A stretch of 64,000 nucleotides of DNA from Phylloscopus collybita (taxonomy: Eukaryota; Chordata; Aves; Passeriformes; Phylloscopidae), in assembly GCA_027886175.1 (NCBI GenBank), contig JAJNNQ010000028.1, positions 2,561,001-2,625,000 on the forward strand, written 5' to 3'. Under the pieces are notes generated by a model that ran no database searches, was not told the origin of the DNA, and saw nothing but the letters and a program-made list of their open reading frames with translations. Shown in pieces: positions 1 through 13,400 of this stretch. The position numbers and the translations under genes are program-made. Numbering within the stretch: position 1 is the first letter of the stretch; every line of letters starts with the position of its first letter.

Positions 1-520
1 TATGAACTGTTCTTATTAAATACATTTTAAAAAGCTAAAAAACGTCTTTATGGAATCCCTTGTTAACTAAATTTTAAAAAGCTAAAAACCATCTTTATGG
101 AATTCCTTGTTGAATAAATTTTAAATATATTCAAAAAAATCTTCTTTATGAAGTTTTCTTATTAAATACATTTTAAAAAGCTAAAAACCATCTTTATGGA
201 ATCCCTTGTTAAATAAAATTTAAAAAGCTAAAAACCATCTTTATGGAATTCCTTGTTAAATAAATTTTAAATATATTCAGAAAAATCTTTATAAAATTTT
301 TTTGTTAAATACATTTTAAAAAGCTAAAAACCATCTTTATGGAATTCCTTGTTAAATAAAATTTAAAAAGCCAAAAAACATCTTTATGGAATTCCTTGTT
401 AAATAAATTTTAAATATTTTCAAAAAAATCTTTATGAAATTTTCTTATTAAAAACATTTAAAAAAGCTAAAAACCATCTTTATGGAATCCCTTGTTAACT
501 AAATTTTAAAAAGCTCCATC
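1..520. repeat. AT-rich higher-order tandem repeat in a CRTC1 intron
   Basis: A 47-48 bp monomer with AAAAAGCTAAAAA, ATCTTTATGGAAT and CCTTGTTAAATAA parts. The AGCT/AGCC marker recurs at 33, 80, 179, 226, 322, 369, 465 and 512 (steps 47, 99, 47, 96, 47, 96, 47), a three-monomer period of 143-146 bp. It stops about 60 bp before the exon at 581 and runs off the window's left end. Confidence 0.85.
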
Positions 521-580
521 CAGGCTGAAATACTCATTAATTTTGTGTTTTGTTTTGTTTGTTTTCTCTCCTAAATGTAG

Positions 581-801
581 CATCTTCCCCTCGGCTGAGC
601 AGGAGAACACTACAGCCCTGATCCCTGCCACGCACAACACGGGCGGCTCCCTGCCCGACCTGACCAACATCCACTTCCCGTCCCCCCTGCCCACGCCCCT
701 GGACCCCGAGGAATCCACATTCCCAGCCCTGAGCAGCTCCAACAGCACCGGGAACCTGGCGGCCAACCTGACCCACCTGGGCATCAGCACTGCCAGCCAG
801 G
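581..801 (+). CDS. CRTC1: CRTC1 coding exon (about exon 8 of 14)
   Basis: Acceptor ctaaatgtag before 581; donor gtaggg after 801. The first base completes a codon begun in the previous exon, then reads [19 protein letters not shown] to GISTASQ. Length 221 nt. It contains the [20 protein letters not shown] stretch conserved among CRTC proteins. Confidence 0.95.
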
Positions 802-1132
802 GTAGGGCAGCCCTGCCACCAGTGCCCTGCACTCCCCCTTTGGGTTCTGTGGGCAGGGACAGGGGGAGTTATGTTCAGTTACAGGAATTTTATTTCATGT
901 TCTTGGGGCCCCAACCTGCTGGTTTGGGGGGGATTTACTTTTGGGGCCTTTTGGTGTCTTTTTTATATATATATATATGTGTGTGTGTATATATATATAT
1001 GTATGTATATGTATATATGTATATGTATTTTTTGGGGGGATTTATTTTTGGGGTCTTTTTGGTGTCTTATTTTTATATTTTTATATATATATATATAATA
1101 TATATATGTGTATATATATATACATATGTATG

Positions 1133-1171
<39 letters not shown>

Positions 1172-1401
1172 GTATATGTATAAGTGTTACTTATTTTTTT
1201 AATGTTTTTTCTTCCCAAAGCTGGGCATCCATGGAATCCCCTGCACTCCTCCTTGGCCTTCTGTGTGCAGGAGAATGGGGGAGTTATGTTTAGTTACAGG
1301 AATTTTATTTCATGTTCTTGGGGCCTAAATCTGCTTTTTTGGGGGGGATTTATTTTTGGGGTCTTTTTAGTGTCTTTTTTTATATATATATATATATATT
1401 T

Positions 1402-1448
<47 letters not shown>

Positions 1449-4400
1449 GTGTTACTTGTTTTTTCCAATGTTTTCTTCTCTTGGAATTGCTTGTGCTGAA
1501 CCCCAGCATCCATCCCCTGTGTTATGGGAATATCTCCAGGAACCAGTTCCCTAAAATTACGCAATTCTGTTCACTCTTCCTTTGGGTTCTGTGTGCAGAA
1601 AAATGGGGAAGTTACAGGAATTTTATTTCATGTTCTTGGTGCCCAAATCTGCTTTTTTGGGGGGGATTTATTTTTGGGTTTTTTTGGTGTCTTATATATA
1701 TATATATGTGTGTGTGTGTGTTATTTATTTTTTTAATGTTTTCTTCCCAAAGCTGGGCATCCATGGAATTCCCTTCACTCTTTCTTTGGATTCTGTGTGC
1801 AGAAAAATGGGGAATTTATGTTTAGTTACAGGGCTTTTAGTTCGTGTTCTTGGTGCCCAAATCTGCTTTTTTGGGGGGATTTATTTTTGGGGGGATTTAT
1901 TTTTGGGGTCTTTTGGGTGTCTATTTATATATATATATATATACATATATATATACTTTAGCGTTATTTAGTTTTTTAATGTTTTCTTCTCTTGGAATTC
2001 CTTGTGCTGAACCCCGGCATCCCTTGTGTCATGGGAATATCTCCAGCAGCCCTTTTATTTCCTTTCCTTTCCTTTAGAACAGCATTTTTTTTTCATATGA
2101 GGATCCTTTTGGAGTCTATTACTGATTAATATTTTAATTATTAATTGCTATTTTTAAAGTAATTTCACTCATACTCAAATAATTATGAAGAGGGTTGGGG
2201 GTTTTTTTATTTTTTTATTATTATTATTATCAGTGACAGTTGCAAGTCTGTTGATTCCTAGAATAGAAATGAGGAGTTGTATCCAAAAATACAAATGTAT
2301 TTCCTGTGCTGGGCAGGATTCCCTTTCCCACTTCTCCTGGGTTGGGAGAAGGGAATGGCTGTGAGCAGGTTGTGGCTGAGCAGGTGAGTTTGGGAGGCAG
2401 GAGAAGGATTGAACCATTTCAAGGTTAAATATTAAATATATGGTTAAATTGACCATCTGGGGACAGAGTGGGGCAGCGCTTTCAGCGCCTTGGAAGAGTT
2501 TTTTTTGCTCTCCAAAGTTTCAGGGATGGGTTTAGAAATTGGGATTTAAGCCACAGTGGAGCTCCACATTTTTTTTTTCCCCATAATTAGCAAAGTAAAT
2601 GATACAAACCCAAACTGGTGAGGCTGAAACTGCTGTGAAAACATTCCCTGAGCTGTCAAAGACAGAAGAAATTAAAGATGTACCCCTGATTTTATTCCAG
2701 CTTCTCTCTGGACACCACCCCACACTTTATCTATTGCCCTGCTCAGCGTTTGCTGCTTCTCCAGCTGATTTGCCCAAATTTCCTTGCTGCTCAAAGCCCA
2801 GTGAGGGCTCCTGAGCCCTGTGCCCTGCTCAGGAGTGCCCCGAGCCCCCGGGCTGTGCCCCAGAGCCCCCCAGGCTGTGCCCCAGAGCCCCCAGAGCCCC
2901 CCTGGGCTGTGCCCCAGAGCCCCCCTGGGCTGTGCCCCAGAGCCCCCAGAGCCCCCCCAGGCTGTGCCCCAGAGCCCCCCAGGCTGTGCCCCAAAGCCCT
3001 GGGCTGTGCCCCAGAGCCCCCCAGGCTGTGCCCCAGAGCCCCCCAGGCTGTGCCCCAGAACCCCCCTGGGCTGTGCCCCAGAGCCCCCAGAGCCCCCCCA
3101 GGCTGTGCCCCAGAGCCCCCAGAGCCCCCAGGTTGTGCCCCAGAGCCCCCCAGGCTGTGCCCCAGAACCCCCGGGCTGTGCCCCAGAGCCCCCCGGGCTG
3201 TGCCCCAGAGCCCCCCAGGCTGTGCCCCAGAGCCCCCGGGCTGTGCCCCAAAGCCCTGGGCTGTGCCCCAGAGCCCCCCAGGCTGTGCCCCAGAGCCCCC
3301 CAGGCTGTGCCCCAGAACCCCCCTGGGCTGTGCCCCAGAGCCCCCAGAGCCCCCCCAGGCTGTGCCCCAGAGCCCCCAGGCTGTGCCCCAGAGCCCCCAG
3401 GTTGTGCCCCAGAGCCCCCCAGGCTGTGCCCCAGAACCCCCGGGCTGTGCCCCAGAGCCCCCAGGCTGTGCCCCAGAGCCCCCAGGCTGTGCCCCAGAGC
3501 CCCCAGGTTGTGCCCCAGAGCCCCCCAGGCTGTGCCCCAGAACCCCCCGGGCTGTGCCCCAGAGCCCCCCAGGCTGTGCCCCAGAGCCCCCAGGCTGTGC
3601 CCCAGAGCCCCCAGAGCCCCCCCAGGCTGTGCCCCAGAGCCCCCGGGCTGTGCCCCAGAGCCCCCCAGGCTGTGCCCCAGAACCCCCGGGCTGTGCCCCA
3701 GAGCCCCCAGGCTGTGCCCCAGAGCCCCCAGGTTGTGCCCCAGAGCCCCCCAGGCTGTGCCCCAGAACCCCCCGGGCTGTGCCCCAGAGCCCCCCAGGCT
3801 GTGCCCCAGAGCCCCCCAGGCTGTGCCCCAGAGCCCCCAGAGCCCCCCCAGGCTGTGCCCCAGAGCCCCCAGAGCCCCCCCAGGCTGTGCCCCAGAGGCC
3901 CGAGGGGCAGCAGGCAGGGCAGCTCCTGCCAGGGAGCCATCAGTGCTGGGCTGGGCACCTGCCTGGGCACCTGCCTGGCCTGAGCCCCTTCTCCTGCTGC
4001 CTCCTTGGCAGCCTGGCCTTCCTGGCTCGCTGGCAGCCTGCCTGGCAGCCCTGAGCCTTTGCCAAGTGCCCGGGAGCTCCAGGCTCCTGTGGCTGCTGCT
4101 CTCTGGCAGCTCCGGGGAACAGCTCGCGCTCGCCTGGCCTCAGATCCCTTCCCAGGGTCGCTCGCTTCCTCTGGGCTGAAGCAGAAAAGAGGAGAGGTTT
4201 CTTAACCCCCAGATTTTTGGCCTGATCTGAACAAAATGATAATATTTGGGTGGTTTGTCCTCACTTCCTGCTGGGTCGTGGCTCTTGGGAGTCTGGTGGA
4301 CATTTCCTGCCCTGGTGTGCCATTAAAAATGGGGCTTTTCCTGCATAACCAGTTTGGCTTCTGCTCTTTCCATTAAAGAGGTGTTTGCTTTTACAATACC

Positions 4401-7400
4401 TCAGGTGCCCTCTGATAAGCCTGCTGCCAGGATCTGTTCTCTCATTCCCAGAGTCTGAGCCCAGGCAAAGAGAGCAGAACCTGGGCTCGGCGAGTGCAGG
4501 TGTGCGAGCGCGGTGCCTGTGGTGTCTGGAACTGCTGAGCCTGCTCTGCCTCTTCCAATTCCTCATCCTGGCCACCAACCTGACCAACCGTGCCTGGGCT
4601 CGAGCCAGGACAACCCACAGGGCTCTTCCTCTCATCCTGATGCTCTTCAACCTGACAAAATTAATTACAAATCACCTAATGAGCTCCCGCCCGATCGGCC
4701 GAGGCACCTTCAGTGTTACCTGCTCAGGCCACTCTTCTTTCCTGTTTTAGGGCAGGATTTTGGGTCCAGCTGTCAGCAGGGCTTTGCTGTGTCCCTGCTG
4801 AGGGTGCTTTGTTGTTCCCAGCAGGAATGACGACGACGCCGGCCCCGTCCCAGCACCGCCAGCCCAGCGTCAGCCCCCTGTCCCTGGGCGCGGACTCGCG
4901 GCGACCCCAGTCCCAGCAGATGTCCCCCACGCTGTCCCCGCTCTCACCCATCACTCAGGTAGGAGCCCAGGGCCCAAGTCAGCCTTTCTGCTCACAGCTT
5001 CCTTGTTTTCATCTGCTTGGGCTGGGAGCTTGGCTCAAAGAGCCCACAGGGACATTGGGAAGGAATTCCTGGCTGGGAGGGTGGGGAGGGAATGGGATGG
5101 AATTCCCAGAGCAGCTGTGGCTGCCCCGTACCTGGCAGTGTCCAAGGCCAGGTTGGACTGGGCTTGGAGCAGCCTGGGATGGTGAATAATGTCCCTGCCC
5201 ATGGAACAAGGTGAGCTTTAAGGTTTTTTCCAACCCAAACCATTCCATGACTCCATGAACTTCATCTCTTACTCTGTGATTTCCCCCTTTAAAGGTGTTC
5301 CTTAATTCAGAGCCTTAAAACAGGAGAGGTTTGTAGAGAGGACAGACTTGACTTCCTGCTTTTTAGAACTGTGAGAAAAACCATCTCTTAGAGCACATTT
5401 TTTTTGTGTTGTCCAAAAGTGAGCTGTGAAATTGGAAAGCCATTTCTCTAATTCGTGAGAGAAGGCCAATTCACTTTTTAAATTGATTTCATTGTGGCTC
5501 TGTGACTGCCCAGGTTGGTGATTCCTGACCTTAAGGTTCAACTGGGCTTTTAAAGTCTTATTTTATCCAGGATGGTTTGGATTGAAGGGAACCTCAAACC
5601 TCATCCAATCCACCCCTGCCAGGGGCAGGAACATCTCAGAGCACCTCCTTGACTCTCTGAACCTTTAGGTGCCATTCTGACACCACCAACCAAGCCTGGC
5701 TCGATTTTCTTGGTGCGAAGAAGAATCCCCTGGCAGCGTGGCTGACCCTGCTCCTTCTTTTGCAGGCCGTGGCTATGGATGCATTGTCCCTGGAGCAGCA
5801 GCTCCCCCCGTACCCCTTTTTCACCCAGACCAGCTCCCAGCAGCAGCAGCAGCCAGCAGTGGCCAGTTCCCTGCCCCAGACCCCCCCTCTGCTGCAGAGC
5901 TCGGGGCTGCAGAGGGGCCCCCAGCTGCCCCCTCTCTCTGTCACGGTACCTTCCACCATCCCCCAGTCACCTCCAGGGAGCCAGAGCCAGCCCTCCATGG
6001 GGATAGACATCAACTCGGTGAGTTTGGGAAGGGCTTGCCTTGGCGAGAGCTGGGAATGTGCAGGGTGGGCTGGGAGATCAGCTGGGACAACCCCGTGAGC
6101 AGGAGAATTTTGTGGGAGGCTGAAGTAAACTTAAAATGGTTTTGGTTGAGTGAACCTTTGAATGTTTTCTAGAGGAGAATTTTTATTAAGTTTTGTCCCA
6201 GGTTTGATTAGACCCAGCTTAGATCTATCAGCATTTCCTGTGAGATGTGTCAGGGTGTTCAGTGTCCCCTCAAGACATCTTGATACAGCCTGGGGGAACT
6301 CCCAGCACCTTGAGGGAGAGTCCAACCACAACAACATTTTCCAATAAAATACCAGCTGGAAAATTTATTTTCCAAAAGTTGTTGAGAACCAGGTATTTTC
6401 TGCTGTTTCACTACTCAGAGAACCCTTTTATTTCAAGGAGTTTTAGAAGCTGTATCCCAAAATGGGGTTTGTGGCTGCCTCCAGTGCCCAGAAGAGTTGG
6501 AGCAAGGATTCATGGACAGATCCCTTTTCCTGCTTGTCTTAACGTGGCCTGATAGGAAATGTTCTGTCTCAGCAGCTGAAAATCCCCAATCAGGAACCAG
6601 GACAGAAGGGAAGCCCCAGCTCCCCCAGCCCCTCCTGGCCCTGGAGGGTCGTGGGTGTCCCACCCGTGGTGTCCTGGCAGTGCTGCAGTGACAGGAGTGG
6701 CTTTGGGAACGAGAACAAATCACTTCCAGTCATCTGCACTCGATTGTGGATGAAATTTTTAACAGTTGGGGCTCCTTGAGAGCAGCTGCTGCCCTTCCAG
6801 GGTGGGAAAGGGAAGAGGGAAGGACAATCCAGCAGTGGAAAGGATCCCACCCCACTCAAAATGTGTCCCTGTTTTGATTCTAATCCTCATGTAGCACCAG
6901 TACAGACAATTCTGATCTCATCCTTTGCTTTCTGTGTTGCTTTCCTCATCCTAAACCTCTTTATGACCTGAACTTTTAGGCTGCTGTGCTTATCTTCTAA
7001 AGCAACTCAAGTAATTCCTAAATAAACAGATTTAAAGCCACTTTATCAAAAAGCCTTTGGAGCTGTCACAGCCTCGCTGGCAACTTCTACACAGGTTTTG
7101 TAAAGCAGAATTGAAATTTATTCCTAGTTTGGGTGGCTGCTGACAGGTTGTAAGTGGCAATGCAGGGCAAAAAGGGAAATTTTCTTGCGATTTACAGGAT
7201 TTGGGGTCAAAAATTGGTAGTGCAGAGTTCCCTCCCACACTGCAAATCTGATTAAATTCCCTGGATTGCAGGTTCTCCTCAACCATCCCTTAATTTCTAA
7301 CGGAAGCAAAATAAGAAGAGCTGGGCTACTCTTTATGTTAATTAGTGCAGCATTATTTAAATACCATTAATGCCATTAATTTGTTCCAAACCAGGGTTCT

Positions 7401-10400
7401 TTATGATGGAAAAAAAAAATTAAATCTTTGAAAATAACTTCTCAAGACACCTGAGAAGCACATAAAAATCCCAGATACAAGCCTGCCGAGCACAGTGTGA
7501 ATTCCCTGAGGGAGCTGGGGTGCAGTGGAGTTTGGGGCTGTGTGGGGACAGGTTTGGCCCCCAGGTTTATCCTTCAGGTGTTGTCACCTGCACTGTGCTG
7601 ATAACACAGCTGGAGGCAGAGCAGGATCCCACTGAGCACAGATGTGGGGCTGGCACTGGAACTGAAGCATGAATGACATTCTTTTTGAATTATTCCCAGC
7701 TTCCAAGACTTCTCTGCCCTAAATCCTTGCCTGACCTGATTTTTTTTTTTTTTAATATATTTTGAACCAAGCATAAGTGAGAGCAGGCAGGAAATGCTCC
7801 CAGCTGTGCCTGTCCCTGCCCTGGGGCTATCCCAGAGCTCTCCCCCCACACTTTTGGGACCTCATTCACATGATCCTGTCTTCCCACACAGAGACTGAAG
7901 AGGATGGTTTCTCCCAGCTCCACCACTCCAGGAGTTTGTGTTTTTGCAGGGCTCCCTCCCTGGCACGGTGTTTAATTGTGTGTTGTTCTGTAGGCCTCAC
8001 TCCAGCAGTACCGCAGTAATGCTGGCTCCCCAGCCAACCAGTCTCCCACCTCTCCTGTCTCCAATCAAGGCTTCTCTCCTGGCAGCTCCCCTCAAGTAAG
8101 GGACTCTGTGCTTCCACAGGCCTTGCTTCTCGTGTGTGTTTTGAGCTGGATCTCTCCATCACTGCCCCATAGTTGTCTCACTGTGACTCTGTGTGTGCCT
8201 CATGCATCACCGACTCCCCTCCATCCCCACTCCCACAGGGTTGCAGGAGCTGCTGAGTTGCCCTTTGGAGTGAGCAGAGAATCACAGGATCAGGCTGCTG
8301 GTTGAGCACTGGGGTGCTGTTTGTTTGGGGGGGCAGAACCTCCAGGTAGAAGCCTTTCAGTTCCCAGGATCCGAGGGGAGCTGATGGGGGTGAGGTTGGG
8401 AGGGCAGGAAAGGGGGGATTTCAGTGCCTCCTGCAGCAGGAAAACTCCTGGGGCACTAAATACTGAAATATTTACACTGAATGTCCCAAACTGATTTAAA
8501 TGAGGACCTTTTTTATGTGAGAACACAGCCAGTGAGAGAAAACACTGGAGAAGATGCTCTTAAAATGAGCAGCTTGTGGCTGGCAGGGAATGGGTTCCCA
8601 GCACACTCCCTTGCATGCCAGCTGCTTCTCCTTGCTCTGCCTGTATCTCCTCACACATCCACATGTCCTGGATGGAAATCACAACTTGGGAGAGAGTGTG
8701 ATCCTCTGAAGGGGGATTTTTACCTGCCAGCAGCAAGGAATTAAAAACAGGCAAAATTTGATGATGCCCCAGTGTAAGAAAGTGCATTTTTCAGTCCCTG
8801 ATGCTGCTGGAAGAATCCCACCTGGAGAAAAGCAATGCAGGGAATTCTTCCAGAGCATCACAAGAGTCTGAAAATCCATTTTCTGTTTCATCACTGAACG
8901 TTGAAGGCTGTAAGGAGGATCCTTTCTAAATAAGTGCTGCCCCTTCATGGTTCCCTGGCAGAAGCTCCAGGTCTCCTTCATTAGCCAGGTCATGGTAAGC
9001 TCAGCCCTGGGTCCCAGTGGCAGGAATTGTCTGCATTTCCTTAACCCTGGCTTAATTGCTTCTTAACCTCTCTCTCTTCTGCCTGCTTCTGTGAGTTCTG
9101 CTGTGCCTCCAAAAGCAGCACTGTCCCCTAGAGCAGAGCATGCTGCAAACTCTCAGTTCTCACTGGACAGCACGTCCAAATTTGGATTTTGTGTTGATTT
9201 TTTCCCCCTTTGATTTCTCAATCACTCTGGCTTGGTGTTGTCCCCAGTGGTCAGTCCCAAGGACCAGAGCACACGCTGGGCTGTGATTCTTCCTGCTGGT
9301 TTCATGCTGTAGAAATTTCCTTAGGTTTTGCTCTGTTTTGACAGGGACACCACAACTCTGAGTGGAAGGCAGAGGATTTATCAATTCTGGTCTCTCATAA
9401 ATACCCACAGAATTCTTTAGTTTTGCTAAATTAAAACTGAGGTGGATTCAGTGCCTCCAGGAATGACCCAAAAGCTGGTGGTGGTCACAAACATGAGAGG
9501 TGGAGGGAAGAAAAACCAGTTTGGAGGGGAAATTGGGGTTGGTGGTGAAGCTGGGGCAGCTCCAGCAGCAGAATCCCTCAATGTGCCCAGAGTGAGGGCA
9601 GAATATTCCCCTGTGGAGCAGCCTGGCACTGGTGAGTGGGATGCAGTGACCGGGCAGCTGCCTCCCTGTGCTCCTCTTCCTCCCGTGGATTTGGGCTTGA
9701 ATCCTCACAGTGCCAAAGGACATTCCCTGAAGCACAAACCCAGGCTTTGATTTGTGTCCCACACCCACCCCAGGTTCCTCTCCATGCTCCCAGCTCTCCC
9801 AAGCCCTCTGCTCCCGTGTCCCAGCCGTGTGTGTGTGTCCCACCAGTGCTCCCAGTGCTCCCAGTCCCCGCGGGGGTGGGAGAGCTCTGCCTGCCCCCCC
9901 AGCTCTGTGTTTGCATGGCTTCCACCCCAGTGCCTCAGCTCTGCTCCCCTGCTCTCACCCTCATTCCCCTCCCAGTCAGACACAGACATTGCTGCTCCAG
10001 TGGCTCTGACCTGGAGAACCTGGTAGGTATTTTCAGATGGATCAGCCCAGGCAGGGAGTTGTGCTTTGGGCTTGGTTCTTCCTCACGGTGAACCCCAGAA
10101 GAGGCTCTGGTGGCTCTCCAGTCCTTCTGGAGATGGTGTTTGCACAATGTTCTTGCTGGAGTTGTTGATAAACTATTCTGAGGCTCTGAAGTGTTGAAGG
10201 AATGGCATTTCCAGTGGGAATTTTGGGTTTCCTTCGGGAATTTCCATGCTTGCAGCTGTAGGAAGCAGCACACTTCACAGGAGGGGCAAAGCCAGGCGGG
10301 GTTTGGGCAGAAGGCTCTGACCTGGACTTGCACAAGCACCTTCTGCTCTCCTGTTGATTATTTCCCCAAAGTTTTCTGGGATGGGAACAGTGCTTGGTGC

Positions 10401-13400
10401 AGCACAAAGGTTTTAGGGATTGTCCTCATTCTGGGAATTGTCCTTTCATTCCCATTCTGTGGAATGGAACCACAGGAGTTAAAGGGACAAAATACCTTGA
10501 TCCTCTCTGGAGTTCTCAAATAGCCATTGGATTTTCATGCTGGTTTTGCTTCCTGTCAAGTCTGTGCCATCCCAAAATTCAGATTTGCCTTGGAAATGGT
10601 TATAAACCATAGGTTGGACTGGATTTAGGTTGGTTAAAAAACCCCAAGTTTTATTTAAGTTGCTTTAAGTGGTACTTTACTTGTCTCTTATCAGTATCTT
10701 ATCAGTGACTCTTGTGGTGTTTGATCCCTCGTGGTGTTTGATCCCTTTTTCCCGGGATCCAGCAGCCCCTGGAGTGTTGATAACCAGGTGATAAATTGGA
10801 AAAGTGGCTCCAATTCCAGCCCTTTCCCAGTTTTGGCTGCACCTGGAGCAGGGCTGGCGGGGATTGTTGGGTGGTCTGGCTGTGACAGACCACAAATGCT
10901 CAGGGAAGTGAATCCCAAATCTCTTCTCCTAGTGCATCCAAACCATCCCAGCTTGGAGCAGCACTGGGATCAACCAGGGTCTGCTCAGGCAGGATTTTAT
11001 CCCAAACCCAGGGTCTGCTCAGGCAGGATTTTATCCCAAACCCAGGGTCTGCTCAGGCAGGATTTTATCCCAAACCCAGGGTCTGCTCAGGCAGGATTTT
11101 ATCCCAAACCCAGGATCTGCTCAGGCAGGATTTTGGAGGAGTTTGAGCCATGGAGTCTGGGGTTGGGAATTCCCCCCTTGATCCACATTTTTCCCAAACC
11201 ATCCCTATAATGTGACAGCCCAGGGGGTTTGGCTGGAATTGGGGAGGTTTTTAAAGAATATTTCGGTGCTTTGTTCCCCTCATGGAAGGGGCAATTTAGG
11301 TGTTTTTTGAATTATTTTTTAATACAAGGTGTTTTTTTGAGGGCATAAAATCCGTGCCTGTTCTGATTCTTCCTAAGCTTTTCCTGCATTTCCCATGCTT
11401 AGGTTTTTAAGGAGGAAATTTGTAGCCTTCTGCTTTTGCCATGCGGCTAAACCAACAATTGAATTTTGTTTTCCAAGACTGAGACAACCACACCATGAAA
11501 ATTGTCTTTTATATTCTCTTTGTCAGTTAATTTTTTATTTTATTTTATTTTCAGCTGGAGTATCAGGATTTGGGATTTTTAAATCAGGAGTGATGTTGCT
11601 GATTTTTATCAGGATTAAAAACACAGACCTCAAATTCTTGGTCACCTTTAGAATAATTGATAAATGATGGAGAATAACTGAGGGACTGGGCAGTGATTGA
11701 GCAAGGCTGAGGAATCCCTCCTGGAATTCTTCCCTGGGCTTCCCCCTGACCTTTCCTGCTCTGGGATGACTTAAACCCAGGAATTTCTCCTTCTGAGCCA
11801 GGACAGCCCCTCCCGCCTCAGTGTGGGGTTCCTTGCACCCCAAATTCCGAAATGAAGCAGAGATTGAGGCCGTGTTGTCCTGCCCCTGCTCCCAGCGCTG
11901 TGTCCGTGTCCGTAAATCCCAGTTCTCCGTGGTGTCCGTGCTCCGGGAGAGGCCTGGGGGGCTCTGTGGTGTCCCCGTGGCAGCTGCGGGGCCTGGGGCC
12001 GTTCCCCTGGGGATCCTGTGGGATCCTCCTGCTCCAGAGGGGTTCCCTGCTGCTCCCTGGGGATTTTATGGGATCCTCCTGCTCCAGAGGGGTTCCCTGC
12101 TGCTCCCTGGGGATTTTATGGGATCCTCCTGCTCCAGAGGGGTTCCCTGCTGCTCCCTGGGGATTTTATGGGATCCTCGTGCTCCAGAGGGGTTCCCTGC
12201 TGCTCCCTGGGGATTTTATGGGATCCTCGTGCTCCAGAGGGATTCCCTCCTGCTCCCTGGGGATCCTGTGGGATCCCTTGGGCTCTGTGGGATCTGGGGA
12301 TCCTGTGGGATCCTGTGGGATCCCCGGAGGACTCGTGAGGGCCCCGTGAGGGCCGCGGGCGCTTCCCGCCCTCTCCGTGCCGATCTCTCTGGAATTCCCG
12401 GATCTCTCCGGAATTCCCGGATCTCTCTGTCTGGAATTCCCGGTGCTGCCGGGGGGAGGAGCGGGGGGATTTGCACCATAAAGCCTCTGTTTTGTTTTCA
12501 GCATTCTTCCATGCTGGGCAGTGTTTTTGGGGACTCCTATTATGAGCAGCAGATGACAGCTAGGCAGGCTAATGCCCTCTCCCACCAGGTGAGCAAATTC
12601 ATCTCGGGCCTGCCTCGGCCCCTTCCCACCTCAAATTAATTCCAATGAATTCCTGATTAATTTTCTGTCCCGTCCCCGTTTTGTCCATGTAGAGTTTTCC
12701 TTCTTTTTGTTTGTGTTGCTCAGCAGTTTCCTGTTTGGTTTGGTTCCCCACCTCCCCTCTCACTCCCTGTCCCCTCCGTCCCACGCAGGGTGTTCTGCCG
12801 GAAAAACGGGAGATCGATTTAAAAAATATTTTAATGAATATTAAAAAAAATATTTAATGAATATTAAAAAAATATTTAATGAATAAGGAAGCTTTTAAAA
12901 ATTCGAGTAGTGCCAGGCAGCTTTGAAAAAGGTGGAAATGGGGAAAAGAAAATGTTAAAGCAGTGAAAATCAGCTTGAAAAAGGGAAAAAATAAACAAGT
13001 TTTGGAGAGGAAAAGCGGTGTGGGGTTTTTTTTTAATGGAAATCAGCTTTAAAAGGGGGAAATAGTGAAGTTTTTAAAATAATGGAAGACATTAAAAGGG
13101 AAAAATAAGGAAAATAATTTTTTAAAAATAACGGAAAACTAGGAAAAGGAAAAATAATGAAAGAGGAAAAAGTGAAAAATTTTAAATGAAAAGCCATTTT
13201 AAGAAGGAAAAAGAAAGAGAAGAAATTTTTTAAATGATGGAATTTTTGTAAAGGAAAAATAATGAAATTAGAAAGAAAAAAAAATGATGAGATTTTAAAA
13301 TAATTAAAATTTGTTTTAAGAAGGAAAAATGAGAAGAAACTCTTAAAGTAGTGAAAACTTTAAAAGGAAAAATGATGACCTTTGAAAGAGGAAAAATACT

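Larger units (their letters stand above)
802..4824. other. CRTC1 intron (remaining content)
   Basis: Outside the arrays at 868-2060 and 2825-3897, the stretches 2061-2824 and 3898-4824 show low-complexity T runs and unique sequence with no coding or RNA gene I can support. Confidence 0.6.
8096..12501. other. CRTC1 intron with two minisatellites and one exon-like stretch
   Basis: Apart from the arrays at 10971-11135 and 12001-12290 and a possible cryptic exon at 9976-10022, I see only unique intronic sequence. Confidence 0.5.

Noticed and set aside
543..2077. Tyr/Ile/Val-rich open frames after the first CRTC1 exon
   Set aside because: Read-through of TA/TG microsatellites beyond the splice donor at 802.
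2672..4179. Open frames of 387-434 codons on both strands (Pro/Cys/Ala- or Gly/Leu/Trp-rich)
   Set aside because: They translate a 21-22 bp minisatellite; all frames are open on both strands, with no family similarity or splice structure.
11821..12639. 272-codon plus-strand frame containing the CRTC1 [15 protein letters not shown] exon
   Set aside because: Only 12502-12588 is exon; the upstream part is the 50-bp repeat with an AG acceptor between.
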